DNA of 64,000 nt from Prescottella agglutinans (lineage in GTDB: Bacteria > Actinomycetota > Actinomycetes > Mycobacteriales > Mycobacteriaceae): contig NZ_RKLP01000013.1 in NCBI RefSeq assembly GCF_004011865.1, positions 124,001-188,000 on the forward strand. Direction: 5' to 3'. The notes beneath the pieces were generated by a model. It saw only the letters and a program-made list of their open reading frames with translations. It searched no databases and had not been told where the DNA came from. Position numbers and translations under genes: made by a program. This document shows positions 48,970 to 57,516 of the stretch, piece after piece; positions within the stretch are counted from its first letter, which is position 1, and each line of letters starts with the position of its first letter.

Positions 48970-50280
48970 GTGTCGGCCGTGAACGGCGGCACGCTGCTCA
49001 GCGCCGTTCTCGTCGTGGTGTTCATCCTGATCGGTGGTGTGTTCGCCGCGACCGAGATCGCGCTCGTGTCGCTGCGGGAAGGTCAGATCCGGGCGCTCGA
49101 ACAGCGCAGCCGGCGGGGAGCGCGCGCCGCCGGCCTGGCCCGGAATCCCAACCGCTTCCTCTCCTCGGTCCAGATCGGGGTCACCGTGGCCGGCTTCTTC
49201 TCCGCCGCGTACGGTGCGTCGACCCTCGCCCCGAGTTTCGCTCCGACGCTGCAGGATTGGGGTCTGTCGGCGGGCGCTGCGGATGCCGTGGCGCTCATCT
49301 GCACGACCCTGGTGATCTCGTACCTGTCGTTGGTGCTCGGGGAGCTCGTTCCGAAACGCATTGCGTTGCAGAACGCCACCGGTGTCGCGTTGACCACGGC
49401 GCCGCCACTGGACCGCTTCGCGACCCTCGTCCGTCCGGTGATCTGGTTCCTGTCGGTCTCGACCGACGGGCTCGTCCGCATTCTCGGCGGGGATCCGTCC
49501 CGCAAGAGCGAGGAGATCACGCCCGGGGAGTTACGCGAACTGGTCCTGGGGCACGGCGGCATCGCGGACGAGGAGCGGCGCGTGCTCTCCGAGGTGTTCG
49601 ACGTGGGGCAGCGGACCCTGACCGAGGTGATGCGGCCGCGGACCGAGGTGGATTTCCTGGCCGCGGACATCCCGGTTCGCAAGGCGCGCGGTGAGGCCCT
49701 GGCGCTGGGCCACAGCCGGTACCCGGTCGTGGGCACCTCGCTCGACGACATCGTGGGGTTCGTCCACGTTCGGGATCTCCTGCTCGCCGATCCGGAACGG
49801 ACGCCCGCCGTCGGTCAGCTGTGCCGACCGATCCTGCGGTTGCCCGGATCCAAGCCCGCGTTGGCGGCTCTGTCGTTGATGCGACGCGGCAACGAACAGA
49901 TCCTCCTCGTCGTCGACGAGTACGGGGGCACGGCCGGCATCGCGACCCTCGAGGACATCGTCGAGGAAGTCGTCGGAGAGATCCGTGACGAGTTCGACCC
50001 GCTGCCGTCCGAGTCCGTCGACGCCGGGGACGCGGGTCGGGAGATCGACGGGTTGCTGTTGGTCGAGGACTTCGAGAAGGAAGCCGGCGCAACGGTTCCC
50101 GTGGGGCCGTACGAGACCGTCGCGGGTTACGTACTGCACCGCCTGCAGCGGCTTCCCCGGCTCGGAGACCGTGTCGACGTCGACGGGTACCGGTTGACGG
50201 TCAGCGAGCTGGACGGTCGCCGGATCGCGGCGTTGCGGCTCTCGGGGCGGGGTCCCGCGGTCGAGGACCGGCCTCGATGA
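48970..50280 (+). CDS. CorC/HlyC family transporter (CNNM-like, DUF21 + CBS)
   Basis: A 436-residue membrane protein. An N-terminal DUF21 part with about three membrane segments (LLSAVLVVVFILIGGVFAAT, IGVTVAGFFSAAYG, TLVISYLSLVLGELVPKRIA) is followed by a CBS pair (TLTEVMRPRTEVDFLAADIP, HSRYPVVGTSLDDIVGFVHV; DEYGGTAGIATLEDIVEEVV) and a CorC_HlyC domain (EIDGLLLVEDFEKEAGATV). Relatives handle Mg2+ efflux or other divalent cations and are activated by ATP-binding to the CBS part. GTG at 48970 or 48979. Confidence 0.92.
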   Translation: MSAVNGGTLLSAVLVVVFILIGGVFAATEIALVSLREGQIRALEQRSRRGARAAGLARNPNRFLSSVQIGVTVAGFFSAAYGASTLAPSFAPTLQDWGLSAGAADAVALICTTLVISYLSLVLGELVPKRIALQNATGVALTTAPPLDRFATLVRPVIWFLSVSTDGLVRILGGDPSRKSEEITPGELRELVLGHGGIADEERRVLSEVFDVGQRTLTEVMRPRTEVDFLAADIPVRKARGEALALGHSRYPVVGTSLDDIVGFVHVRDLLLADPERTPAVGQLCRPILRLPGSKPALAALSLMRRGNEQILLVVDEYGGTAGIATLEDIVEEVVGEIRDEFDPLPSESVDAGDAGREIDGLLLVEDFEKEAGATVPVGPYETVAGYVLHRLQRLPRLGDRVDVDGYRLTVSELDGRRIAALRLSGRGPAVEDRPR

Positions 50281-50365
50281 CCCGAACGCGATCGGGGCGC
50301 GGGCCGCGAGGCATAGAATCGACGGGCGGGTTCGAGGCATCGAGACGGCGAGGCCGGGGGATTCG

Positions 50366-51109
50366 ATGGATGACGAGAGAGCGGTTTCGGACGAGCAGTC
50401 GGAGCTGAAGGACAGCGTCGACGAGCTCACGTCCTCCCTGCAGGAACTGTCGGGCCTGCTCGACGACGTCGGCGAGTTGGAACGGGTCCTGCAGAGTCTC
50501 GTCGAGAGTGCCGTCCGAATAGTTCCGGACGCCGACATGGGTGGTGTCACGATTCTTCGTGACGGCGAAGCGGAGACGGTGGCGGCCACGGATGCCCGGG
50601 TTCGCGAAATCGACAGCACACAATACGATCTCGACGACGGACCGTGCCTGCGTTCCGCGCGCGAGCAAGCCTCCCAGAACGTCAGCAGGGACGAGGTTCG
50701 CCGCCGTTGGCCCGAACTCGCCGAAGCGGCCGAGGGTCACGGGGTCGGCAGCTTCATCGCGTCGCCGTTGACGTTCGACGACCGCGTCAGCGGCTCGTTC
50801 AATCTGTACAGCGCCGACGACGACGGCTTCCGGATGTTGGACGAGTCGCTCCTCGAGGCATTCACGACAGCCGCGATGGTCGCTCTCCATCAAGCGCAGC
50901 GCTACGACGGGGCCCGACGGTCGGTGCAGCAATTGGAGGCCGCGCTGAATTCGCGGGCATCGATCGACCACGCGATCGGTGCGGTCATGGCGCTGCACGG
51001 CGTCGGCCCGCAGGCCGCGTTCGATCTCATCGTCAAGACCTCCCAGCAGCGCAACACCAAGCTTCGTGACGTCGCGCAACAACTCCTCTCCAAGATCGAT
51101 CGGTCGTAG
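50366..51109 (+). CDS. GAF and ANTAR domain protein
   Basis: A 247-residue protein. A short coiled helical N-terminus, then a GAF domain (about 40-175: SLVESAVRIVPDADMGGVTI, DLDDGPCLRSAREQ, SFIASPLTFDDRVSGSFNLY), then an ANTAR RNA-binding domain (about 180-240: QLEAALNSRASIDHAIGAVM, LHGVGPQAAFDLIVKTSQQR). ANTAR proteins bind dual-hexaloop RNA hairpins and prevent termination. Actinobacterial GAF-ANTAR proteins respond to redox or small molecules. GGGGG lies upstream of ATG 50366. No target hairpin was found nearby. Confidence 0.93.
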   Translation: MDDERAVSDEQSELKDSVDELTSSLQELSGLLDDVGELERVLQSLVESAVRIVPDADMGGVTILRDGEAETVAATDARVREIDSTQYDLDDGPCLRSAREQASQNVSRDEVRRRWPELAEAAEGHGVGSFIASPLTFDDRVSGSFNLYSADDDGFRMLDESLLEAFTTAAMVALHQAQRYDGARRSVQQLEAALNSRASIDHAIGAVMALHGVGPQAAFDLIVKTSQQRNTKLRDVAQQLLSKIDRS

Positions 51110-51122
51110 CGGCGCCGACACC

Positions 51123-51362
51123 TCAGATGAGAAGCTTGGCGACCACGACGCTGAACAGGATCAGCGCTGCGGCGGTTGCGACGAGCAGGACCGAGCCGCC
51201 GAACACCAGCGTCGTCGCGGTGACGGAACCGGCAGACAGCGCTGCGACGCGGACTGTGCAGCACCGTTCGCGGCCCTCTGTAACGGACAGATCGTCACCA
51301 TCGGCGGCACGGAGGCTGCCGACGGGTTCGAGATGATGACGAGGAGGAGAAAGAAGAGTCAC
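51123..51362 (-). CDS. Doubtful small membrane protein
   Basis: A 79-residue ORF whose C-terminal third is a convincing membrane segment (TLVFGGSVLLVATAAALILF, then SVVVAKLLI); the N-terminal part is charged and not recognisable. GTG at 51362 has GAGGG upstream; ATG at 51401 has none. It may be a real one-pass membrane protein or a chance ORF. The region 51110-51513 otherwise holds no gene. Confidence 0.35.
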   Translation of the reverse strand: MTLLSPPRHHLEPVGSLRAADGDDLSVTEGRERCCTVRVAALSAGSVTATTLVFGGSVLLVATAAALILFSVVVAKLLI

Positions 51363-51513
51363 GGGTGCCCTCACGGTGAAACTGCACGGAGGGGAACACA
51401 TGGCGGCGGCCAGTGCGACGGTTCGTGTTCCCCCGACGCCGGCTGACTGCCCAACCTTGCGTTCCAAGGTAACGGTCCGACGACAGGGTGTGCAATGCCC
51501 AGGTGTCGAATCG

Positions 51514-53061
51514 TTACCGGGCGTTCGAAGGGGCCGGTTCGGCGTAGCAGTCACGGATCTCCACATCCATCGGAAACCGTACGGGCGTATCGCCGAACAG
51601 GAGTCGGGTCGCGGCACCGGCGGCCGCGAGGACGTGCACCGCCGCGGCGTCGGGGCGACGGGTGTGGACCACCACCTCGTCGTGCTGGAAGAACACCAGT
51701 TCGCCGTCGTCGGGCGAATCGGCCAGCCGACGGCGCAGATCTGCGAGCAGGCACAGGGCCCACTCCGAGGCGGTGGCCTGCACGACGAAGTTGCGGGTGA
51801 AGCGCCCGCGGGCGTGCGCGTCCCCGTTCGACCACCACGAATCCGACGGCGGCGGGCAGGCCCGGCCCAGCAGCGAGTGCACCACCTCGCCCCGCTCGCC
51901 GGCCCGGGCGGCGTCCTCGACGAGTTGCACCGCCACCGGAAAACGCCTGCGCAGCATGGTCAGAAGGGCGCGGGCCTCGCCTGCGGTGGCGCCGTACAGG
52001 ACGCCGAGGATCGCGATCTTGGCCTTGGCGCGATCGCCGCCGAACGCCTCCGCGGCGACGAGGGCGTACAGGTCGTCGGCCCCCGCGGCGGCCATCATGC
52101 GAGCGTCGGCGGACATCGCGGCGAGGATGCGAGGCTCGAGCTGGCCGGCGTCGGCGATCACGAACGTGTGCCCGCGTTCGGCGATCACGCTCGTGCGCAA
52201 CGCTTTCGGGATCTGCAGTGCGCCACCGCCGCGGCTGGCCCAGCGGCCCGACACCACCCCACCGGGCACGTACACCGGGCGGAACCGATTGCCGCGCACC
52301 CACGCGTCGAGCCACGTCCAGCCGTTGGTGCTGTGCAGCTTCGCCAGATCGCGGTAGCGCAGCAGCGGTTCGACGGCGGGGTGCTCGATCTCGCGCAGCA
52401 GGTACTTGCGGGTGGAGCCCAGTTCGATGCCCTCCCGCGCGAACGCCGCCACCACCTCGGGCTGCGACGCCGGGTTGACCGGGCGCCCGAACGCGGCCGA
52501 GACCTCGTCGGCTACCTCGCGCAGGCGCGCGGGCGGCGTGTGGTCGGGGGTGCGCGGGCCCAATGCATCGGCGAGCAGTGCCAGGTGTGCCTCGGTGGAG
52601 AACGGCAGGCCGTCGTGGCTCATCTCGGCGGCCGCGAGCCCACCCGCGGACTCGGCGGCCACCAACAGGCGCAGTCGTCGATCACTCCCGATCGCCGCGA
52701 CCTGGGCGCGGTGCCGCTCGAGCACCACGTCGGGTGCCGTCCACGGGACCGCGTCGAACAATCCGATCCGATCGTCGACGGGCGCCTCGGCCACCGGAAC
52801 GAACCGTCCGGCGCGCGTGTCCAGCAGCGCCCCGGTGAGCGTCAGGTCGTGGCTTCGCTGCACCCGGACCCCGGCGGCCAACAGCAGCGGATACGCCCGG
52901 GCGGTGTCCTCGAACACCCAGCGGGGATGCTCGGCCTCCTCGATCTCCCGGACCGTCGCGGCGACATCTTCCGTGCGCTGCGGCACGCCCGCGGGATCTC
53001 CCGACTCGTCGGTCCGGATCAGCGTGGCACCGCCGCCGTCGGGTACCAGCACCGTTCTCAC
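51514..53061 (-). CDS. Bifunctional 3'-5' exonuclease/DNA polymerase, family A-like
   Basis: A 515-residue protein with a PolA-like polymerase domain: motif A near residue 299 (VIADAGQLEPRILAAMSADA), motif B (DRAKAKIAILGVLYGATAGE) and motif C (FFQHDEVVVHTRR). The N-terminal 200 residues are a DnaQ/PolA-exonuclease-like domain in weakened form (WVFEDTARAYPLLLAAGVRV). Such proteins are annotated in many actinobacteria as bifunctional exonuclease/polymerase and probably help repair. Motif A reads DAGQLEPR where PolA has DYSQIELR. Start uncertain: GTG at 53061, or upstream to 53151. Confidence 0.85.
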   Translation of the reverse strand: MRTVLVPDGGGATLIRTDESGDPAGVPQRTEDVAATVREIEEAEHPRWVFEDTARAYPLLLAAGVRVQRSHDLTLTGALLDTRAGRFVPVAEAPVDDRIGLFDAVPWTAPDVVLERHRAQVAAIGSDRRLRLLVAAESAGGLAAAEMSHDGLPFSTEAHLALLADALGPRTPDHTPPARLREVADEVSAAFGRPVNPASQPEVVAAFAREGIELGSTRKYLLREIEHPAVEPLLRYRDLAKLHSTNGWTWLDAWVRGNRFRPVYVPGGVVSGRWASRGGGALQIPKALRTSVIAERGHTFVIADAGQLEPRILAAMSADARMMAAAGADDLYALVAAEAFGGDRAKAKIAILGVLYGATAGEARALLTMLRRRFPVAVQLVEDAARAGERGEVVHSLLGRACPPPSDSWWSNGDAHARGRFTRNFVVQATASEWALCLLADLRRRLADSPDDGELVFFQHDEVVVHTRRPDAAAVHVLAAAGAATRLLFGDTPVRFPMDVEIRDCYAEPAPSNAR

Positions 53062-53267
53062 GCCGACCAGTGTGCGCTTCGGTACCGACACGACGGTGTC
53101 GGACCGACGGGCCGGCCTCGGCCGGACCGACCGGCTGTGTCGGTTCCTCAAATCGCTCCCTCCCGCGCGCGGGACTACGGGGCGGGACTACGGGTTGGTA
53201 CCGTTTCGTGCCGGGCCGCGACCTCACGTCGTTCGACCGGCTCAGCACATCCGAAAGTGGAGGTTCC

Positions 53268-54218
53268 GTGGCTGGTGGTCTTGTCGCCCTCTTGGACGAC
53301 GTCGCAGCGATCGCGAAAGCGGCCGCGGCATCCATCGACGACGTCGGCGCTGCGGCCGGCAAGGCAAGCATCAAGGCGGCTGGGGTGGTCGTGGACGACA
53401 CCGCCGTCACGCCCCGCTACGTGCACGGCTTCTCGCCGAAGCGGGAGCTGCCGATCATCCGCAAGATCGCGATCGGGTCGATCCGTAACAAGCTCCTGAT
53501 CATCCTGCCGGTGGCGATGATCCTCAGCCAGTTCCTGCCGCAGGCGCTGCCCTATCTGCTGATCGCCGGCGGTCTGTTCCTTTGCTACGAGGGCGCCGAG
53601 AAGGTCTACGAGGCGCTCACCGGCGGTCACCAGGAGGACGAGGACACGACGGCCGATCAGGACGCGCCCGAGCGCGAGAAGGCCATGGTCAGCAGTGCGA
53701 TCCGCACCGACCTGATCCTGTCCGCCGAGATCATGGTGATCTCCCTGTCGTCGGTCGAGGACGAACCGTTCTTCACCCGACTGATGGTCCTCATCGTCGT
53801 CGCGATCCTCATCACCATCCTCGTGTACGGCGTCGTCGCCCTCATCGTGAAGATGGACGACGTGGGCCTCGCGCTCGCCCAGCGCAAGTCGACGGCCAGC
53901 CAGCGGATCGGCCGCGGCCTCGTGGCTGCCATGCCGAAGGTGATGGCGGTGCTCACGGTCGTCGGCATCGCCGCCATGCTGTGGGTCGGCGGCCACATCC
54001 TCCTCGTCAACGTCGGCGAAGCCGGATTCCACTGGCCGGCGGATCGTCTGCACGACCTCGAACACTGGTCCGGTGAACTCGTGCACGGCGGCTTCGGTGG
54101 CGTCCTGTCGTGGACCGCGGGCACCGTGGCGTCCGCCGTCGTCGGACTCATCGTCGGCGCGATCGCCGTGCTGATCGCGCACCTGATTCCGACGCGGAAG
54201 AAGAGCGCAGCGCACTGA
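53268..54218 (+). CDS. DUF808 family membrane protein
   Basis: A 316-residue integral membrane protein of the DUF808 (YedI-like) family: GGLVALLDDVAAIAKAAAAS, DDTAVTPRYVHGFSPKRELP, then membrane segments (LLIILPVAMILSQFLPQALP; LMVLIVVAILITILVYGVVA; VMAVLTVVGIAAMLWVGG; AVVGLIVGAIAVLIAHLIP). It contains a charged loop (HQEDEDTTADQDAPEREKA). Function unknown. GTG at 53268 with TGGAGG upstream. Confidence 0.9.
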   Translation: MAGGLVALLDDVAAIAKAAAASIDDVGAAAGKASIKAAGVVVDDTAVTPRYVHGFSPKRELPIIRKIAIGSIRNKLLIILPVAMILSQFLPQALPYLLIAGGLFLCYEGAEKVYEALTGGHQEDEDTTADQDAPEREKAMVSSAIRTDLILSAEIMVISLSSVEDEPFFTRLMVLIVVAILITILVYGVVALIVKMDDVGLALAQRKSTASQRIGRGLVAAMPKVMAVLTVVGIAAMLWVGGHILLVNVGEAGFHWPADRLHDLEHWSGELVHGGFGGVLSWTAGTVASAVVGLIVGAIAVLIAHLIPTRKKSAAH

Positions 54219-54266
54219 CGGCCCGAGAATCACCTGGATGTCGGGGCTGCGCTGGATGAGCGCTCG

Positions 54267-56216
54267 CTAGGTCGTAGCTTCCTCCACGGTCGTGGTGGGG
54301 AACCGGCGCGCGACGTTCTCCGCGGTGGACGGGCCGGGAGCCCAGGCGGCGATCCACGGTCCCGTGCCCTCGGACTGGTCGAGGACGCCGGACTCGAGCC
54401 AGGTGTAGTCGCCGCCGAGCACGCTGCCGGCGATGCGATGGTCGGTCTCGTCGGTGTTCTCCCACAGCGCGGCGAACAGTCGGTCGATGCGCAGCCGGGA
54501 CTGCTGACAGAAGGCGTCGGCCAGATCGGTGGCGGCCGCGCCCCTGGCCGGATCCTCGGTGCGTTCCATCTCGGCGCGCACGCAGGCCGCCGACATGGCG
54601 AACAGTTCGGCGCCGATGTCGACGATGCGGCCGAGGAAGGACTGGTGCTTCTCCATGCCGGCCTGCCAGCGTGCCATGCCGTAGAACGTGGACCGTGCCA
54701 GCTTGCGCGCATTGCGCTCGACGAACCGCAGATGTGTTGCCAGCGAATTGAATTCACCGTAGGAGTTGGGCAGTTGCCCCTTCCCGGAGACCAGGTGCGG
54801 CAGCCACTTGGCGTAGAATCCGCTGGCCCCGAGCGCGGCCTTGGCCTTGTGCTGCATGTCCGCCTTGGGGTCGGCCAGGTCGCCGGCGGCGGTCAGGTGC
54901 GCGTCGACGGCTTCGCGGGCGATGAGCAGTCGCATGATCTCGCTCGACCCCTCGAAGATCCGGTTGATACGCAGGTCCCGCACCAGTTGTTCGGCCGGCA
55001 CCGCGCGTTCACCGCGGGCGGCCAGCGACTCGGCCGTCTCGTAGCCGCGCCCGCCGCGGATCTGGATGAGTTCGTCGGCGATCCGGCAGGCCATCTCGCT
55101 GGCCCACAACTTGGCGAGCGCGGCCTCGATGCGGATGTCGTTGCGGCCCTCGTCGGCCATCTGGCCGGACAGATCCAGCACGGCTTCCAGCGCGAACGTG
55201 GTGGCCGCGATGAACGAGATCTTCGCCTCCACGGCGCCGTGACCGCCGATCGGCTTGCCCCACTGCACCCGCTCGGCGGACCACTCGCGGGCGATCTTGA
55301 GGGACCACTTGCCGGCCGCGGTACACATCGCGGGCAGCGCCAGCCTGCCGGTGTTCAGCGTGGTCAACGCGATTTTCAGGCCGTCGCCCTCGCGCCCGAT
55401 GAGGTTCTCGGCGGGGACACGCACCCGGTGCAGTCGGGTGACGCCGTTCTCGATTCCCCGCAGACCCATGAAGGCGTTGCGGCGTTCGACGGTGATGCCG
55501 GGCGAGTCCGCCTCGACCACGAACGCGCTGATTCCGCCGCGGTGGTCCCCTTCGCGTGGCACCCGCGCCATCACCACCAGTAGTTCGGCGACGACGCCGT
55601 TGGTGGTCCACAGCTTGACGCCGTCGAGCAGGTAGGCCGAACCGTCCTCGGTCGGGGTCGCGGTACAGGCCATCCGCGCCGGGTCCGAGCCCACGTCGGG
55701 TTCGGTCAGCAGGAACGCCGAAACAGCGCCTCTCGCGCAGCGCGGCAGGAACTTTCGCTTCTGTTCGTCGGTGCCGGCCAGCTTCAGCGGCTCCGGCACG
55801 CCGATCGACTGGTGCGCCGACAACAGTGCCGCGATGCTCGGGTGCACCGACGACACCACCATCAGCGCGCGGTTGTAGGCGACCTGCGACAGGCCGAGTC
55901 CGCCGTACTCGGTGGGCACCTTGAACCCGAAGCAGCCTCGTTCGGCCAGACCGGCGACGTACTCGTCGGGGATGCGGGCGTCCCGCTCGATCACCGACCC
56001 GTCGAGGCCGCGGCAGTACTCCTCCAGTTCGGCGATGAACGCCTCGGTCCGTGCCTCCTCGGCGGCCGTGGGCCGGGGAAAGGGGTGTACCAGGTCGAGC
56101 CGGAACCGGCCGAGAAACAACTCCTTGGCGAACGAGGGCTTGTCCCAGCCACCCTCGCGCGCTTCCTCGGCGACCGCTCTCGCCTGTTCTTCCGTCACCT
56201 CGGTGGGTGCAACCAT
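54267..56216 (-). CDS. Acyl-CoA dehydrogenase family protein (VLCAD-like)
   Basis: A 649-residue flavoprotein, long compared with ordinary acyl-CoA dehydrogenases because of a C-terminal helical domain like VLCAD/ACAD9. N-domain: RGCFGFKVPTEYGGLGLSQV; FAD/substrate motif LTEPDVGSDPARM; middle strands (WTTNGVVAELLVVMARV); C-domain RINRIFEGSSEIMRLLIARE with the region of the catalytic Glu. It oxidises an acyl-CoA to the 2-enoyl-CoA. Promoter is shared with the divergent LysR gene, which may regulate it. Confidence 0.9.
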   Translation of the reverse strand: MVAPTEVTEEQARAVAEEAREGGWDKPSFAKELFLGRFRLDLVHPFPRPTAAEEARTEAFIAELEEYCRGLDGSVIERDARIPDEYVAGLAERGCFGFKVPTEYGGLGLSQVAYNRALMVVSSVHPSIAALLSAHQSIGVPEPLKLAGTDEQKRKFLPRCARGAVSAFLLTEPDVGSDPARMACTATPTEDGSAYLLDGVKLWTTNGVVAELLVVMARVPREGDHRGGISAFVVEADSPGITVERRNAFMGLRGIENGVTRLHRVRVPAENLIGREGDGLKIALTTLNTGRLALPAMCTAAGKWSLKIAREWSAERVQWGKPIGGHGAVEAKISFIAATTFALEAVLDLSGQMADEGRNDIRIEAALAKLWASEMACRIADELIQIRGGRGYETAESLAARGERAVPAEQLVRDLRINRIFEGSSEIMRLLIAREAVDAHLTAAGDLADPKADMQHKAKAALGASGFYAKWLPHLVSGKGQLPNSYGEFNSLATHLRFVERNARKLARSTFYGMARWQAGMEKHQSFLGRIVDIGAELFAMSAACVRAEMERTEDPARGAAATDLADAFCQQSRLRIDRLFAALWENTDETDHRIAGSVLGGDYTWLESGVLDQSEGTGPWIAAWAPGPSTAENVARRFPTTTVEEATT

Positions 56217-56286
56217 GATCCGCCTCCTCGAAGAGCGCGATCGAAGAACCTATCCGCAAAGCTACTGGCGAGTATTCCCCTCGATT

Positions 56287-56303
56287 CGGGTTTGCGAAAC
56301 CCG
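56287..56303. promoter_or_regulatory. Palindrome in the divergent acyl-CoA dehydrogenase/LysR region
   Basis: CGGGTTTGCGAAACCCG is a perfect 7-3-7 inverted repeat, 26 bp upstream of the LysR start and 71 bp from the acyl-CoA dehydrogenase start, consistent with a LysR operator in a divergent promoter. Confidence 0.55.
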
Positions 56304-56328
56304 TGCCAGAATCGATGCGGAGGTAACG

Positions 56329-57255
56329 ATGGTCAGCTCGGCAAGGCCCCCGGCGTACACGATGCGCCAATTGTTCGTTTTCGTCGCGGTGGCCGAGACC
56401 GGCACCATCCGCGCCGCGGCCGACCGGCTCCACGTCTCCCAGTCCGCGGTGTCGCTCGCGATCACCGAACTCGAACGCGGACTGAAGTCGCAGCTGTGCG
56501 TGCGCCGCCGCGCCCACGGCGTCCAGCTGACGCCGACCGGCGAGCGGGTGCTGACGCGGGCGAAGGCCCTGCTCGAGCAGGCCGGGGACCTCGCGGCGGA
56601 GGCGTCGGGCACCGCGGGCGTCCTCACCGGCCCACTCGCGATCGGTTGCTACTCCTCGCTCGGCCCGACCCTGCTGCCCCGGCTGCTCTACGAGTTCAAC
56701 CAGCTGCATCCACAGGTGACGGTCGACTTCGTCGAGGACACCCAGGACCGGCTCGAGCAGCGCCTGATGACGGGCGAACTGGACCTCGCCATCGTCTACG
56801 ACCTCGACCTGTCGCCCGAGCTGCGGCGAACCCGCATGGATACCCGCCAGCCGGCGATCCTGCTGCCCGCCGATCACCGGCTGGCCGGCGCCCCCGTCGT
56901 CGAACTGGCCGAACTCGCCGACGAGCCGATGGTGCTGCTCGACGCGCCACCGAGTTCGTTCCACGCGCTGCAGATGTGCAGCCGGGCCGGGTTCACGCCG
57001 CAGATCAGATTCCGCCCGAAGAATTTCGAGACCGCCCGCGCACTGGTGGGCCGCGGTTTCGGCTGGACCCTGCTGATCCAGCGCCCCCAGCTCGACGTCA
57101 CCTACGAGGGGCTCGACGTCGTCGTCCGGCCTGAGGTGGAGCCTCCGGTGCCGGAGGTCGACATCCTGCTGGTGTGGTCGCAGGATGCGCTCCTCAGCCG
57201 GGCGGCGCGGGCGTTCGTGGAGTTCGCGGCGGACGGCGACGGCAGCCCGTTCTGA
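56329..57255 (+). CDS. LysR family transcriptional regulator
   Basis: A 308-residue regulator with an N-terminal winged HTH (TMRQLFVFVAVAETGTIRAA, ADRLHVSQSAVSLAITELER) and a periplasmic-binding-protein-like effector domain (GPLAIGCYSSLGPTLLPRLL, LMTGELDLAIVYDLDLSPEL). ATG at 56329 is preceded by GGAGG. It lies between the acyl-CoA dehydrogenase (divergent) and the MHS transporter/monooxygenase pair (downstream) and may control either; the ligand is probably an aromatic or acyl compound (inference). Confidence 0.93.
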   Translation: MVSSARPPAYTMRQLFVFVAVAETGTIRAAADRLHVSQSAVSLAITELERGLKSQLCVRRRAHGVQLTPTGERVLTRAKALLEQAGDLAAEASGTAGVLTGPLAIGCYSSLGPTLLPRLLYEFNQLHPQVTVDFVEDTQDRLEQRLMTGELDLAIVYDLDLSPELRRTRMDTRQPAILLPADHRLAGAPVVELAELADEPMVLLDAPPSSFHALQMCSRAGFTPQIRFRPKNFETARALVGRGFGWTLLIQRPQLDVTYEGLDVVVRPEVEPPVPEVDILLVWSQDALLSRAARAFVEFAADGDGSPF

Positions 57256-57268
57256 CCGGTGTCGGGGT

Positions 57269-57282
57269 CGTCACATGTGACG
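57269..57282. promoter_or_regulatory. 14-bp perfect palindrome upstream of the transporter/monooxygenase pair
   Basis: CGTCACATGTGACG lies between the LysR stop and the transporter start. A 260-bp gap with this element suggests an own promoter for the transporter operon. The type of regulator is not known (IclR or GntR is possible). Confidence 0.5.
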
Positions 57283-57516
57283 AGCTTCCGCGCGACATCG
57301 GAGACCCGTCGGGGCAGGATTCGCTGTGGCGGTCCGCCTCTCCGGCCGATACCGCACCGGGTGTTGCCATCCCCAGGATTCCTGTGCAAGCACCCCGTTT
57401 TCTTGCGCTTTTCACGCGATGTGATCCAGGTCAAGATGTCCTGCAGGCCGCTTTGTCGGCACGCGCGCAGGTGGGTTCTTCCCGGCGCGCTTCCAGAGTT
57501 GAAAGGCACCCGAACC

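Noticed and set aside
48930-49694. 254-codon frame overlapping the CorC gene start
   Set aside because: Wrong-frame Arg/Gly-rich product; the DUF21-CBS frame is clearly the coding one.
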